From contig JANJUF010000027.1 of assembly GCA_024710705.1 (NCBI GenBank), positions 1 to 41,482 on the forward strand: a DNA stretch of 41,482 nt, read 5' to 3'. This document shows positions 14,338 through 22,366 of the stretch, in pieces; position 1 is the stretch's first letter; every line of letters starts with the position of its first letter. The translations under genes and the position numbers were made by a program. The DNA comes from Gemmatimonadaceae bacterium (GTDB lineage: Bacteria > Gemmatimonadota > Gemmatimonadetes > Gemmatimonadales > Gemmatimonadaceae). The notes under the pieces are model-generated. The model was not told where the DNA came from, did no database searches, and worked only from the letters and a program-made list of their open reading frames with translations.

Positions 14338-15120
14338 ATGTCCTCCACCCACACGCATCACCATCACCACACCCACGACGACAGCGCGCCCGTGGAAGCC
14401 GAACTCCCCACCTTCCGCGCCCAGGACTACTCCCGCTACGATGCCGAGTCGCACGAGGTGTGGCAGCTTCTCTTCGCGCGCCGGATGGCCACGCTCCAGG
14501 AGACCGCCAGCACTGTCTTCCTCGAGGGCATGACCCGCATCGGACTCGGCGCCGACCGCGTCCCCGACCTCGCCGACGTGAACCGCCGCCTCGACGCGTC
14601 CACTGGCTGGAATGCCGTGGGCGTGGATGGCTTCATCCCGGCCGCGCAATTCTTCCGCTGCCTCTCGCGTCGCCGCTTTCCCACCACGCTCGGCGTGCGT
14701 CCGCGCGCGCAACTCGACTACCTGCCCGAGCCGGACATCTTCCATGACGTGTTCGGGCACGTGCCGCTGCACGCCGATCCCGTCTTCGCCGACTTCCTCC
14801 AGCGCTTCGGCGCCCTCGCGGCCGGCGCGCGCACGCCCGAGGAAACTGAGCAGATGGCGCGGCTCTTCTGGTTCACGGTGGAGTTCGGGTTGGTGCAGGA
14901 GCGCGGCGCGGTGCGCATCTATGGAAGCGGGCTCATCTCTTCACACGGCGATGCCGCGAAGGCACTCGGGCCGGACTGCGCCCGGCGGCCGTTCGAGCTG
15001 GATGCGGTGATCAACCAGGCGTTCGAGATCGACGACCTGCAGCCGGTGCTGTTCGTGGTAGAGTCCTTTGACCAACTGTTCGAGGCGGTGGATACGTTGG
15101 CGCGGCGGCGCGCGGACTAG
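14338..15120 (+). CDS. phhA: Phenylalanine 4-monooxygenase (tetrahydropterin-dependent)
   Basis: The 260-aa protein is a bacterial-length aromatic amino acid hydroxylase that converts Phe to Tyr using tetrahydrobiopterin or similar, O2 and Fe(II). Iron ligands are present: H136 and H141 in PDIFHDVFGHVPL, and E182 in FWFTVEFGL. GIRV-type substrate-site elements are seen as RIYGSGLISSHGD. The N-terminus is unusual: HTHHHHHTH at residues 5-13, a natural His run that could bind metal. SD AGGA at 14327-14330. An attenuator with a Tyr-rich leader peptide lies directly upstream, implying the enzyme is used to make Tyr rather than only to degrade Phe. It ends 18 nt from a convergent CBS-domain gene. 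Confidence 0.93.
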   Translation: MSSTHTHHHHHTHDDSAPVEAELPTFRAQDYSRYDAESHEVWQLLFARRMATLQETASTVFLEGMTRIGLGADRVPDLADVNRRLDASTGWNAVGVDGFIPAAQFFRCLSRRRFPTTLGVRPRAQLDYLPEPDIFHDVFGHVPLHADPVFADFLQRFGALAAGARTPEETEQMARLFWFTVEFGLVQERGAVRIYGSGLISSHGDAAKALGPDCARRPFELDAVINQAFEIDDLQPVLFVVESFDQLFEAVDTLARRRAD

Positions 15121-15138
15121 GCGGCGGCCTCGGCGGCT

Positions 15139-16458
15139 TCAGCGCCCCTGGCGCCGCTCGATCAACGCCTCGCGCACCCCGCGCCCCCGCAGCGCCAGCA
15201 CCTCGATCCGCGCCTCCTCGTACTCCACCACGTCCCCCACCTTCGGCGGGCGTCCGAGAATCGCCAGGACCAGCCCACTCACCGACTCCACATCGGGATG
15301 CTCGATCACCGCGCCAATGGCCGTGCCGGCATCGGCCACCCGCACGGTGCCCGCCACCACGAAGCGCCCGTCCCCACGCGCGTGGATCTCCGCCGGCGCC
15401 GACTTGTCCTCGGTGAGCTCGCCCACGATCTCCTCGAGCAGATCCTCGAGCGTGATGATGCCGGCGGTGCCGCCGTGCTCGTCCATCACCACCACCAACT
15501 GCGAGCGTTGCGCCCGCATCGCCGCCAGCACCTGGTCGGCGGTGGTGGTCTCCGGCACGAAGGGCACGGGCCGGATGGGGAGCGTGCCCACGGTGTTCCC
15601 GGCCGCGAGCCCGCCGAGCAGATCCTTCACGTGTAGCATCCCCACCAGGTGGTCGAGGTCGCCGTCCATCACCGGATAGCGCGAGTGCGGATGCCGCGTG
15701 AGCAGCAGGTTCACGTCGGCGGGGCCGTCGCTCACATCGAGCCCCACGACGCTCACCCGCGGCACCATCACCTGCGCCGCCGTGAGATCGCCGAACTCGA
15801 GCAGCTCCTGCACTACGCTCGCCGACTGCTTCTTGAGCAGCCCGCCCGCCGAACTCTCGCGCACGATGTATGCGAGCTCATCCGGCGTGCGCACCGACTC
15901 GGCGCTGGCCTCCTGCCGCCGTACGCCGAACAAGCGCAGCGTGGCGTTGCCGATGCCGTTCAGCGCCGCTACCAGCGGGTACAGCGTGAGCGTGATGACC
16001 TGCATCACCGGCGCGATCCACAGGATCGCCCGGTCGGCCTTGGCGAGGGCGATGGACTTGGGCACCATCTCGCCGATCACGATGTGCACGTAGGTGAGGA
16101 AGGCGATGGCGAACACGCTCCCCAGCGTGTGCGCGGCCACCCAGCGGCCGGCGCCCAGCGCCTCGAACTGCTCGGCCAGCCACACGGCCAGCAGGTGCTC
16201 GCCGTACATGCCGAGTCCCAGACTGGCCAGCGTGATGCCGAGCTGCGCGGTGGCGATGAAGCGATCCACGGCGCGGGGGTCGGACACCACGCGGCGCACC
16301 AGCCTGGCGGCGCGGTTTCCGGCGGTGGCGAGCCGATCGATGGTCGCGCGCGGCGCACCCACGATGGCGAACTCGGCGGCCACGAACAGGCCGTTGAGCA
16401 ACACCAGCACGGTCACGATGAGCGTGGGCATCAGCGCTGGGGCGAGGGACTCAACCAT
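15139..16458 (-). CDS. CNNM/HlyC-CorC family membrane protein with CBS pair
   Basis: The 439-aa protein has an N-terminal DUF21/CNNM transmembrane domain (about 1-200: TLIVTVLVLLNGLFVAAEFAIVG, FATYVHIVIGEMVPKS-like block). A CBS pair follows (about 205-330: VMVPRVSVVGLDV, HPHSRYPVMDGDLDHLVGMLHVKDLL, EHGGTAGIITLEDLLEEIVGE). A C-terminal CorC/HlyC domain ends it. Members are linked to Mg2+/Co2+ efflux or homeostasis; the hemolysin name is historical. It follows a paralogue of equal length and overlaps it by 8 nt, so the pair is one transcription unit and may form a heteromer. GAGGAA before the start acts as SD. Confidence 0.88.
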   Translation of the reverse strand: MVESLAPALMPTLIVTVLVLLNGLFVAAEFAIVGAPRATIDRLATAGNRAARLVRRVVSDPRAVDRFIATAQLGITLASLGLGMYGEHLLAVWLAEQFEALGAGRWVAAHTLGSVFAIAFLTYVHIVIGEMVPKSIALAKADRAILWIAPVMQVITLTLYPLVAALNGIGNATLRLFGVRRQEASAESVRTPDELAYIVRESSAGGLLKKQSASVVQELLEFGDLTAAQVMVPRVSVVGLDVSDGPADVNLLLTRHPHSRYPVMDGDLDHLVGMLHVKDLLGGLAAGNTVGTLPIRPVPFVPETTTADQVLAAMRAQRSQLVVVMDEHGGTAGIITLEDLLEEIVGELTEDKSAPAEIHARGDGRFVVAGTVRVADAGTAIGAVIEHPDVESVSGLVLAILGRPPKVGDVVEYEEARIEVLALRGRGVREALIERRQGR

Positions 16459-17767
16459 ACAGTTCCTCGATGTCGCGCGGCGTCACGAGCAGCGTCTCCA
16501 CGGCGCGGCCGCGCATCCGCTCAACCTCCACGCTGGTCCCGTCCACCGACAGCCGGTCTCCAGCCACCGGAACCCGACCCAATCGCTCCATCACCAGCCC
16601 ACCCACGGTGTAGGCGTCGGCCTCCCAGTGCGCGCCCACCCAGCGGGCGGCCTCGTCGAGCCGCAGGCCGCCTGGCAGGCGGATGCGGCCATCGGAGAGC
16701 CGATGCGGCCGGTTCTCGGTCGGCTTGAACTCGTCGGCGGTCTCGCCAAGCAACTCGTCAAGCAGGTCGCCCACGGTGATGAGCCCCGCCGTACCACCGA
16801 ACTCGTCGGCCACGATGGCCATGGCGCGGCGCTCGGCGCGGAGACGTTCGAGCAGGCGGTCAACGGTCATGCTCTCGGGCACCACGAGCACCGGCGCGAT
16901 GAGATCGCGCAGCGAATCAGGCTGCTCGTTGGCGCCCACAAGGCGGCGCACCACGTCGCGCACGTGCAGCACGCCGATCACGTGGTCGAGCGTGTCCTCG
17001 TACACGGGCAGGCGCGAGTAGGGCGTCTTGCGCAGCAGCTCCACCACCTCGGGCCACGGGGTGCCGTCGCGAATGCCCTTCACCTGCGTGCGCGGGATCA
17101 TCAGCTCACCAACGCTGCGCAGGCCGAGGCGCAGCGCCTCGCGCAGGCGCGCCGACTCCTTGGCGTCGAGCTGGCCGCCGGCGCGGCTCTCGGCGATGAG
17201 GTACTCGATTTCCGTGGGCGAATGGATGTGCCGATGCCCGTGCGTGGGCATGCGCAGCAGCCGGAGGATGGCGATGCCGCTGCCGTTCAGCAGCACGATC
17301 AACCACCGCATCGCCTTCATGGAGTACGCCAGCGGCAGCACGGTGTATCGCGCCACGGCGGTGGGGTACTGCAGCGCCAACGACTTGGGCACGAGCTCGC
17401 CGAGCACCATCTGCAGGATGGTGAGCAGCACGAGGACGACACCGGCGGCGGCGCTCTGGGCGGCCAGCGCCTCGAGGTTGCCGAGCCGCGCGAAGATGGG
17501 CGCGAGGTCCACGGCCAGCGTGGCCTGGGCGTAGGCGCCAAGCACGAGGCTGGAGATGGTGATCCCGATCTGGCAGGCCGCGATGTAACGGTCGAGGGCC
17601 ACGCCATCGTTCACGATGGCCAACAGGCGCGCGGCGAGGCGGTCCCCCTCCTCGGCCAGTTGCTGCAAGCGGCTACGCCGGACGCTCACCGCCGAGAACT
17701 CGGCGGCCACGTAGAGTGCGTTGACCAGGATCAATGCGGCGAGCACCGCCGCGACGATCGGTGTCAT
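16451..17767 (-). CDS. CNNM/HlyC-CorC family membrane protein with CBS pair (paralogue)
   Basis: With start MTPIVAAVLAALILVNALYV the protein is 438 aa, matching the downstream paralogue. Upstream starts would run into a terminator-like hairpin and tRNA-Gly, so they were rejected. It has the same three domains: DUF21 membrane domain (NALYVAAEFSAVSVRRS, QMVLGELVPKSLALQ), CBS pair (LMIPRTQVKGIRD, YSRLPVYEDTLDHVIGVLHV, DEFGGTAGLITVGDLLDELLGE) and CorC domain (DAYTVGGLVMERLGRVP). Probably a metal-ion transporter or regulator. The duplicate arrangement is common in Actinobacteria and related GC-rich phyla. Confidence 0.87.
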   Translation of the reverse strand: MTPIVAAVLAALILVNALYVAAEFSAVSVRRSRLQQLAEEGDRLAARLLAIVNDGVALDRYIAACQIGITISSLVLGAYAQATLAVDLAPIFARLGNLEALAAQSAAAGVVLVLLTILQMVLGELVPKSLALQYPTAVARYTVLPLAYSMKAMRWLIVLLNGSGIAILRLLRMPTHGHRHIHSPTEIEYLIAESRAGGQLDAKESARLREALRLGLRSVGELMIPRTQVKGIRDGTPWPEVVELLRKTPYSRLPVYEDTLDHVIGVLHVRDVVRRLVGANEQPDSLRDLIAPVLVVPESMTVDRLLERLRAERRAMAIVADEFGGTAGLITVGDLLDELLGETADEFKPTENRPHRLSDGRIRLPGGLRLDEAARWVGAHWEADAYTVGGLVMERLGRVPVAGDRLSVDGTSVEVERMRGRAVETLLVTPRDIEELYG

Positions 17768-17785
17768 ACCTGTGGGAAATGAGAC

Positions 17786-17816
17786 GGTCCCTACGGCCAC
17801 CACGGCCATAGGGACC
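17786..17816 (-). terminator. Terminator-like hairpin after tRNA-Gly
   Basis: GGTCCCTA and TAGGGACC pair perfectly, and an inner GGCC/GGCC stem extends the hairpin. It lies 17 nt beyond the 3' end of tRNA-Gly on the minus strand and just before the CBS gene start. The T-tail is weak (GTCTCATTTCCC). Confidence 0.6.
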
Positions 17817-17832
17817 CCTTCAGGACCTGCAG

Positions 17833-17905
<73 letters not shown>

Positions 17906-17914
17906 GTGAGGTGG

Positions 17915-17943
17915 ATAATACCCCGGGCGGAGGGGGCCAGCAA
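17915..17943 (-). promoter_or_regulatory. Promoter of tRNA-Gly
   Basis: On the minus strand TTGCTG (17943-17938) and TATTAT (17920-17915) are 17 nt apart. The start site would fall at or just before the tRNA 5' end. Confidence 0.7.
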
Positions 17944-17975
17944 GCAGTCGGACCCCCTTGACGGACGGCGCTCCG

Positions 17976-18004
17976 TTGCCCTGCCCCGGCGCCTGGGATA
18001 CACT
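17976..18004 (+). promoter_or_regulatory. Possible promoter of the CoA-transferase gene
   Basis: TTGCCC (17976-17981) and TACACT (17999-18004) are separated by 17 nt. The start site would be near 18011, which rules out the upstream TTG start and favours the GTG at 18024 or 18057. Confidence 0.45.
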
Positions 18005-18023
18005 CTGGCTCGCACGTCGCCGC

Positions 18024-19343
18024 GTGCCCCGCTCGACCACCCCGCTCCCGACTCCTGTGCCCCTCCCTGCCCGTCCCGCTGGCGTCACACCCGAGGAAGC
18101 CGTCGGGCATCTGCGCAGCGGCATGCGCGTGTTCGTGCATGGCGCCGCGGCCACCCCGCACCCGCTCCTCCAGGCGCTCTGCGCACGCACGGACCTCAGG
18201 GATGTCACGCTCTATCACCTGCACACCGACGGTCCCGCGCCCTGGACCGACGCGGTGCAGGCGGGCCGTCTGCGCGCGGTGTCGCTGTTCACGGGACCGG
18301 CCCTGCGTGCACCCGTGAACGACGGTCGCGCCGACTACGTCCCCATCTTCCTCTCCGATGTCCCGGCCCTGTTCCGCAACGGCACCGTCCCGCTCGATGC
18401 GGCCCTCGTCCAGCTCTCGCCACCCGACCGCCACGGCAACTGCTCGCTGGGCACCTCGGTGGATGCCGCGCGTGCGGCCGTGGACAGCGCCACGCTGGTG
18501 ATTGCCGAAGTGAACGCACGGATGCCACGCACGCACGGCGACACCACCGTGCCGTTCAAGCGGCTCACGGCCTTCACCGCAACCGACCGCGCGCTGCCGG
18601 AGCACCATCCAGAACCCGAAACGCCCGAGATCGCCCGCATCGGCGAACTGGTGGCCGAGCTCGTGCAGGACGGTGCCACCCTGCAGATGGGCATCGGGGC
18701 CATCCCCGACGCGGTGCTCGCGCGCCTGCACCAGCGCCACCACCTCGGCGTGCACACCGAGATGTTCTCCGACCGTCTCGTGGACCTCGTCGAAGCCGGC
18801 GCGGTGACGAACCTCAAGAAGAGCTTCGCCCGCGGTCGAATCCTCACCTCCTTCGTCCTCGGCTCGCAACGCGTCTTCGATTTCGTGCACGACAACCCGG
18901 CCGTGCAGTTCGAAGGCTGCGACTATACCAACGACACCGGTCGCATCGGACGCAACCCGCAGGTCGTGGCCATCAACTCGGCGTTGCAGGTAGACCTGAG
19001 CGGGCAGGTCTGCGCCGATTCCATCGGCTCGCGCATCTACTCCGGCATCGGCGGGCAGATGGACTTCATGCGCGGGGCGGCGCGCTCGCCGGGCGGACGG
19101 CCGATCATCGCGATGCCGAGCACGGCGGCGCGCGGGACCATCTCGCGCATCAGCGCCGTGCTCGACGAAGGTGCGGGCGTGGTCACGACCCGCGGGCACG
19201 TGCATTGGGTGGTCACGGAGTACGGGGCCGTGAACCTGCACGGGCGCTCGTTGCGCGAACGGGCCGCGCTGCTCATCGGGATTGCCCATCCCGACTTCCG
19301 CGCCCAGCTGGCCCGCGAGTCCCGGGTGCCGCACACGGCCTAG
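18024..19343 (+). CDS. Acetyl-CoA hydrolase/CoA-transferase family protein
   Basis: About 439 aa from the GTG at 18024 (GTG at 18057 is equally possible; neither has an SD). The N-terminal CoA-transferase lobe contains GMRVFVHGAAATPH and VDAALVQLSPPDRHGNCSLGTS. The C-terminal lobe contains LQMGIGAIPDAVL, then LGVHTEMFSD, whose Glu (about residue 246) matches the catalytic Glu of 4-hydroxybutyrate CoA-transferase, then IYSGIGGQMDFMRGA and AVNLHGRSLRERA. It moves CoA between acetyl-CoA and a short organic acid, or hydrolyses acetyl-CoA. The exact acyl partner cannot be told from sequence. It stands alone, divergent from tRNA-Gly. Confidence 0.88.
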   Translation: MPRSTTPLPTPVPLPARPAGVTPEEAVGHLRSGMRVFVHGAAATPHPLLQALCARTDLRDVTLYHLHTDGPAPWTDAVQAGRLRAVSLFTGPALRAPVNDGRADYVPIFLSDVPALFRNGTVPLDAALVQLSPPDRHGNCSLGTSVDAARAAVDSATLVIAEVNARMPRTHGDTTVPFKRLTAFTATDRALPEHHPEPETPEIARIGELVAELVQDGATLQMGIGAIPDAVLARLHQRHHLGVHTEMFSDRLVDLVEAGAVTNLKKSFARGRILTSFVLGSQRVFDFVHDNPAVQFEGCDYTNDTGRIGRNPQVVAINSALQVDLSGQVCADSIGSRIYSGIGGQMDFMRGAARSPGGRPIIAMPSTAARGTISRISAVLDEGAGVVTTRGHVHWVVTEYGAVNLHGRSLRERAALLIGIAHPDFRAQLARESRVPHTA

Positions 19344-19393
19344 GCTGCCTGGGAGAGCTCGGCGCAGGGCGCCTGCCCAGGGGGGAGGGGGGC

Positions 19394-19441
19394 TTGACAG
19401 CATGGCTGGTGAGTCCTAGTGTATCGGCACACCAATACACT
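19394..19441 (+). promoter_or_regulatory. Promoter with palindromic GntR (YtrA-type) operator
   Basis: TTGACA (19394-19399) and TAGTGT (19417-19422) are 17 nt apart. The palindrome AGTGTAT-N10-ATACACT (19418-19441), with an additional GG/CC pair inside, begins within the -10 box and ends 4 nt before the GntR start codon. Operators of this AGTGTAT/ATACACT kind are known for YtrA-subfamily regulators. Autorepression of the five-gene operon is the likely outcome. Confidence 0.75.
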
Positions 19442-19445
19442 TGCC

Positions 19446-19823
19446 ATGTTCTCACGCATTGACTCCCGCAGCCCCGTCCCGATCTACGCCCAGATCGCGG
19501 ACCGTGTGCGCGTGGCTGTCGCGGCCGGCGAGCTGCGCGGCGGCGACGCGCTGCCCTCGGTCCGCGCGCTCGCGACGTCCCTGCGCGTGAATCCTGCCAC
19601 GGTGGTCCAGGCCTACCGCGATCTCGAGCGCGACGGAATCGTCGAGATGCGGCAGGGTGCCGGGACTTTCGTGTCGGCGATGGGCGCCGAGACACGCAGC
19701 CGCGAGCGCACGGCCGCGGCCTCGCGCCTGGTGCGCCAGATGCTCGCCGAGGCCACGCGCCTCGGCCTCACCCCCGCCGACGTCCGCTCGGCGCTCGACC
19801 GTGAACTCCCGGAGGAAAAGTGA
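19446..19823 (+). CDS. GntR-family regulator, YtrA subfamily
   Basis: With ATG at 19446 the protein is 125 aa, the short YtrA type. The winged HTH spans about 10-76 (PVPIYAQIADRVRVAVAAG, LPSVRALATSLRVNPATVVQ, RDLERDGIVEMRQGAGTFV), followed only by a short helical tail for dimerisation. The GTG at 19419 lies within the -10 box and operator and so is not the start. It leads an operon with an ABC transporter, as YtrA-type regulators typically do, and its stop overlaps the ATPase start (GTGA). No SD. Effector unknown; related systems respond to envelope stress or antibiotics. Confidence 0.88.
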   Translation: MFSRIDSRSPVPIYAQIADRVRVAVAAGELRGGDALPSVRALATSLRVNPATVVQAYRDLERDGIVEMRQGAGTFVSAMGAETRSRERTAAASRLVRQMLAEATRLGLTPADVRSALDRELPEEK

Positions 19824-20728
19824 CCGACGCCATCCGCATCCGTGACCTGACCTGGCGGGCCGGACGCGAGTTCGCGATCCGCGACCTCTCGATGCGCGTG
19901 CCCACCGGCGCCATCTACGGATTCCTCGGGCCCAACGGCTCCGGGAAGACGAGCACGATTCGCCTGATGCTCGGGATGGACAGCCCCGACGACGGCAGCA
20001 TCGAGGTACTCGGGCACGCGATTCCCTCGCACGCGCCGAAAGCGCTGGCGCGCATCGGCTACGTGCCGGAGCGACTGCACCTGTACGGGCGGCTCACGGT
20101 GGAGGAGAGCATCCGCTACCACGCGGCGTTCTTCGCCGGCTTCGATCACGCCGAGGCCGAACGCTTGCGCAAGCGCTTCGGGCTTCGCGAGCCACAGAAG
20201 GTGAGTGCGCTCTCCAAGGGCGAGGCCGGCAAGCTGATGATGCTGCTGGCCTTGGCGCAGCGTCCCGAGCTGCTCGTGCTCGACGAACCCACCGACGGCC
20301 TGGATCCGGTGATCCGCCGCGACGTGCTCAGCGCGCTGGTGGAGTTCGTGGACCGGCAGCGCGCCACGGTGCTGATCTCCTCGCACCTGGTGCACGAGCA
20401 GGAGCGCATCTGCGATTGGGTGGGCGTGATGGATGGCGGCCGCCTCGTCGCCGAGCTGCCGATGCAGGAGTTCCGCAGCGGCATCAAGCGGCTGCGCGTG
20501 CATCGGGCGCCCGTCGCGCCGGAGACGCTGCCGTTCGCCCTGCTCTCGCGCGCCGGGGAGCTGTCGCAGTCGGAGCACTGGATCGTGCAGGGCTGGCAAC
20601 CGGACATGCGCGAGTGGTTCCAACGCGCCGGTGCCGAACTGCGCGAGGTGGAGGACCTGGACCTCGAGGAGAGTTTCGTGGAACTGTTGCGCAGCGCCCG
20701 GGGCGCTGCCGTGGAGACGCAGCCATGA
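19820..20728 (+). CDS. ABC transporter ATP-binding protein
   Basis: The 302-aa protein starts at a GTG overlapping the previous stop, with GGAGG as SD. Motifs: Walker A GPNGSGKT (37-44), signature LSKGEAGK (131-138, a variant of LSGGQ), Walker B LLVLDEP (151-157), D-loop GLDP and H-loop SSHLVHEQE. The C-terminal 90 residues are an extra domain seen in YtrB/CcmA-like exporter ATPases. It energises the small permease encoded next. Substrate unknown; the YtrA-type regulator suggests export of a drug, peptide or lipid-related compound. Confidence 0.9.
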   Translation: MTDAIRIRDLTWRAGREFAIRDLSMRVPTGAIYGFLGPNGSGKTSTIRLMLGMDSPDDGSIEVLGHAIPSHAPKALARIGYVPERLHLYGRLTVEESIRYHAAFFAGFDHAEAERLRKRFGLREPQKVSALSKGEAGKLMMLLALAQRPELLVLDEPTDGLDPVIRRDVLSALVEFVDRQRATVLISSHLVHEQERICDWVGVMDGGRLVAELPMQEFRSGIKRLRVHRAPVAPETLPFALLSRAGELSQSEHWIVQGWQPDMREWFQRAGAELREVEDLDLEESFVELLRSARGAAVETQP

Positions 20729-21378
20729 TCGCCATGCTCGTACGCACCCAGTGGGCGTGGACGCGCAACGCCCTGTTCGGCTTCGCCGCCATCGCCTTCC
20801 TGGCACCGGCGCTGACGTGGCGGATTGCCAGCGGCAACTTCCAGTCCGCGCCGGCGATCCAGATTCTGAGCGGCTTCAACACCGTCGGGATGCTGCTGGC
20901 CATCATCGCCCTGATGGGGTCCTTCGCGATCGCTGCCCTGCCGTGGACGGTGGACGCCGAGGCGCGGCACGTGTATCCGCTCTCGCTGCCCATCCCCTGG
21001 ACGCAGTTCGTGGCAACGCGCTACGTCGCCGGTGCGGCATCGCTGCTGCTGCCGGCACTGGCGCTCTACGCGGGCGCGCTCGCCACGCTGGCGATGGTCG
21101 AGCTGCCGCCGCTGCTGCAGGCCTACCCCGGGGCACTCGCCCTCCGGTTCTTCCTCGCGGCCTTCGTGGCCTACTCGGCGACCTTCGCGCTGCAGTACCT
21201 CGCGGGGCGGCAGGCGGTAGTGGCGGCGCTGCTGGTCCTCCTGGCCCTCGTCGGCGTCGGCATCGGCCTCTGGCTCCTGGGACTCGAGGATGCGGCCGAG
21301 GCAGTCGTGCAGTTCTTCTTCGAGTGGCCGGGTCCGCTGGCGGTGTTCACCGATCCGTGGACGCTGATCGATGTGTAA
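20725..21378 (+). CDS. ABC transporter permease, small membrane protein
   Basis: The 217-aa protein has about six hydrophobic segments, for example FGFAAIAFLAPALTW, VGMLLAIIALMGSFAIAALPW, ALLLPALALYAGALATLAMV-like and AALLVLLALVGVGIGLWLLG. Its start overlaps the ATPase stop by ATGA and its end overlaps the next gene by 8 nt. The motif ARHVYPLSLPIPW is typical of ABC-2 type permease cytoplasmic loops. It forms the membrane channel for the preceding ATPase. Confidence 0.8.
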   Translation: MIAMLVRTQWAWTRNALFGFAAIAFLAPALTWRIASGNFQSAPAIQILSGFNTVGMLLAIIALMGSFAIAALPWTVDAEARHVYPLSLPIPWTQFVATRYVAGAASLLLPALALYAGALATLAMVELPPLLQAYPGALALRFFLAAFVAYSATFALQYLAGRQAVVAALLVLLALVGVGIGLWLLGLEDAAEAVVQFFFEWPGPLAVFTDPWTLIDV

Positions 21379-22366
21379 GCGCGGCTGGCTGTTCCTACTG
21401 GCCGTCGTGGGCGCGCCGGGACCGCTGGCGGCCCAGTCGCTCGACGCACTGCAGGCGAAGCACGCGGAGCTCGCCGACTCCATCCGCGCCTCGAACGAAC
21501 GGCTTGAGGCCGCCGAGGCCAGTGCGCGCACGGTGCCCGATACGGCCATGGTGGTGGCCGGCATCACGGTGCGCTTCCCTCGTGCCGACCTCCCCACCGC
21601 CGACCGTCGTCGCCTGCAACGCACGGTGGAGGACGCCGCCGCCTCGCTCGAGCAGCGCTTCGGGCAGGAAGGTCTCGCCCTCCTCGACGGCGATGTGTGG
21701 GTGATCTCCGCACCGATCATCCCGAACCCACTGGGCCCGGTGATCGCCATCCACGTGGAGACCGGCCCGCGCGCGAGCGCCTCCGCCATCTCGGAACTGC
21801 CGCTGCAGCGGGATCGCATCCGCCGGCTCGCCTTCGATCGGGCGTCACGGCGGGCCGTCCAGGCGAGCCGGGTGATCCACGACTACGTAGGGCCAAGTCT
21901 CCTGCTCGATCCCGACGTGCGGACCCACTACTTCGCGTATCGCGCACTGGCGACGAGCGTCTCGAGCCCAGCGCAGCGCTGCGCCCGAGGCGTGGTGCCA
22001 GATTGCCGCGTGATCCTCGATCCGACTGCGGCGAGCCGTTGGTTCGAGCCCGGTGATCTCGCCCCGGACGTGCGGCCCGCAGCGCTCGCCGGCGCGGTGC
22101 GCGCGAGCCTGCTGACGTATGCGCTCGAGGTCGGCGGCGCGCCGGCGTTGCAGGCACTGCGCACCGGCACCGCTGCTGGCACCGCGCCGCTCGAGGCCAT
22201 TGCCGGGCTGGCCGGGATGCCGGTCACCGACTTCGTCACGCAGTGGCAGCTGCACATCGCCTCCTTCGCCGACCAACGCGCCGGCGTCCCGCTCCCCCTT
22301 GTGTTCACCTCGCTCGCCTGGGGTGGACTCTTCCTCGTGCTCTCGACACGCCGGAGGGGCCAGTGA
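21371..22366 (+). CDS. Exported, C-terminally anchored protein of the GntR-ABC operon
   Basis: The 331-aa protein has a signal peptide (MCKRGWLFLLAVVGAPGPLAAQ), a coiled-coil-like stretch (about 23-52), a soluble middle, and one C-terminal membrane segment (PLVFTSLAWGGLFLVLS) followed by RRRGQ. The block ALEVGGAPALQALRTGTA and GMPVTDFVTQWQLHIAS resembles the C-terminal end of gluzincin peptidase-like (MA clan) domains, but I see no HExxH, so any peptidase activity would be lost. Overlap with the permease and with the following gene points to a shared job with the transporter. Confidence 0.7.
   Translation: MCKRGWLFLLAVVGAPGPLAAQSLDALQAKHAELADSIRASNERLEAAEASARTVPDTAMVVAGITVRFPRADLPTADRRRLQRTVEDAAASLEQRFGQEGLALLDGDVWVISAPIIPNPLGPVIAIHVETGPRASASAISELPLQRDRIRRLAFDRASRRAVQASRVIHDYVGPSLLLDPDVRTHYFAYRALATSVSSPAQRCARGVVPDCRVILDPTAASRWFEPGDLAPDVRPAALAGAVRASLLTYALEVGGAPALQALRTGTAAGTAPLEAIAGLAGMPVTDFVTQWQLHIASFADQRAGVPLPLVFTSLAWGGLFLVLSTRRRGQ

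Noticed and set aside
17958..18023. TTG start adding 22 residues to the CoA-transferase
   Set aside because: The added residues do not resemble the family, and a TTGCCC-N17-TACACT promoter lies downstream of it.
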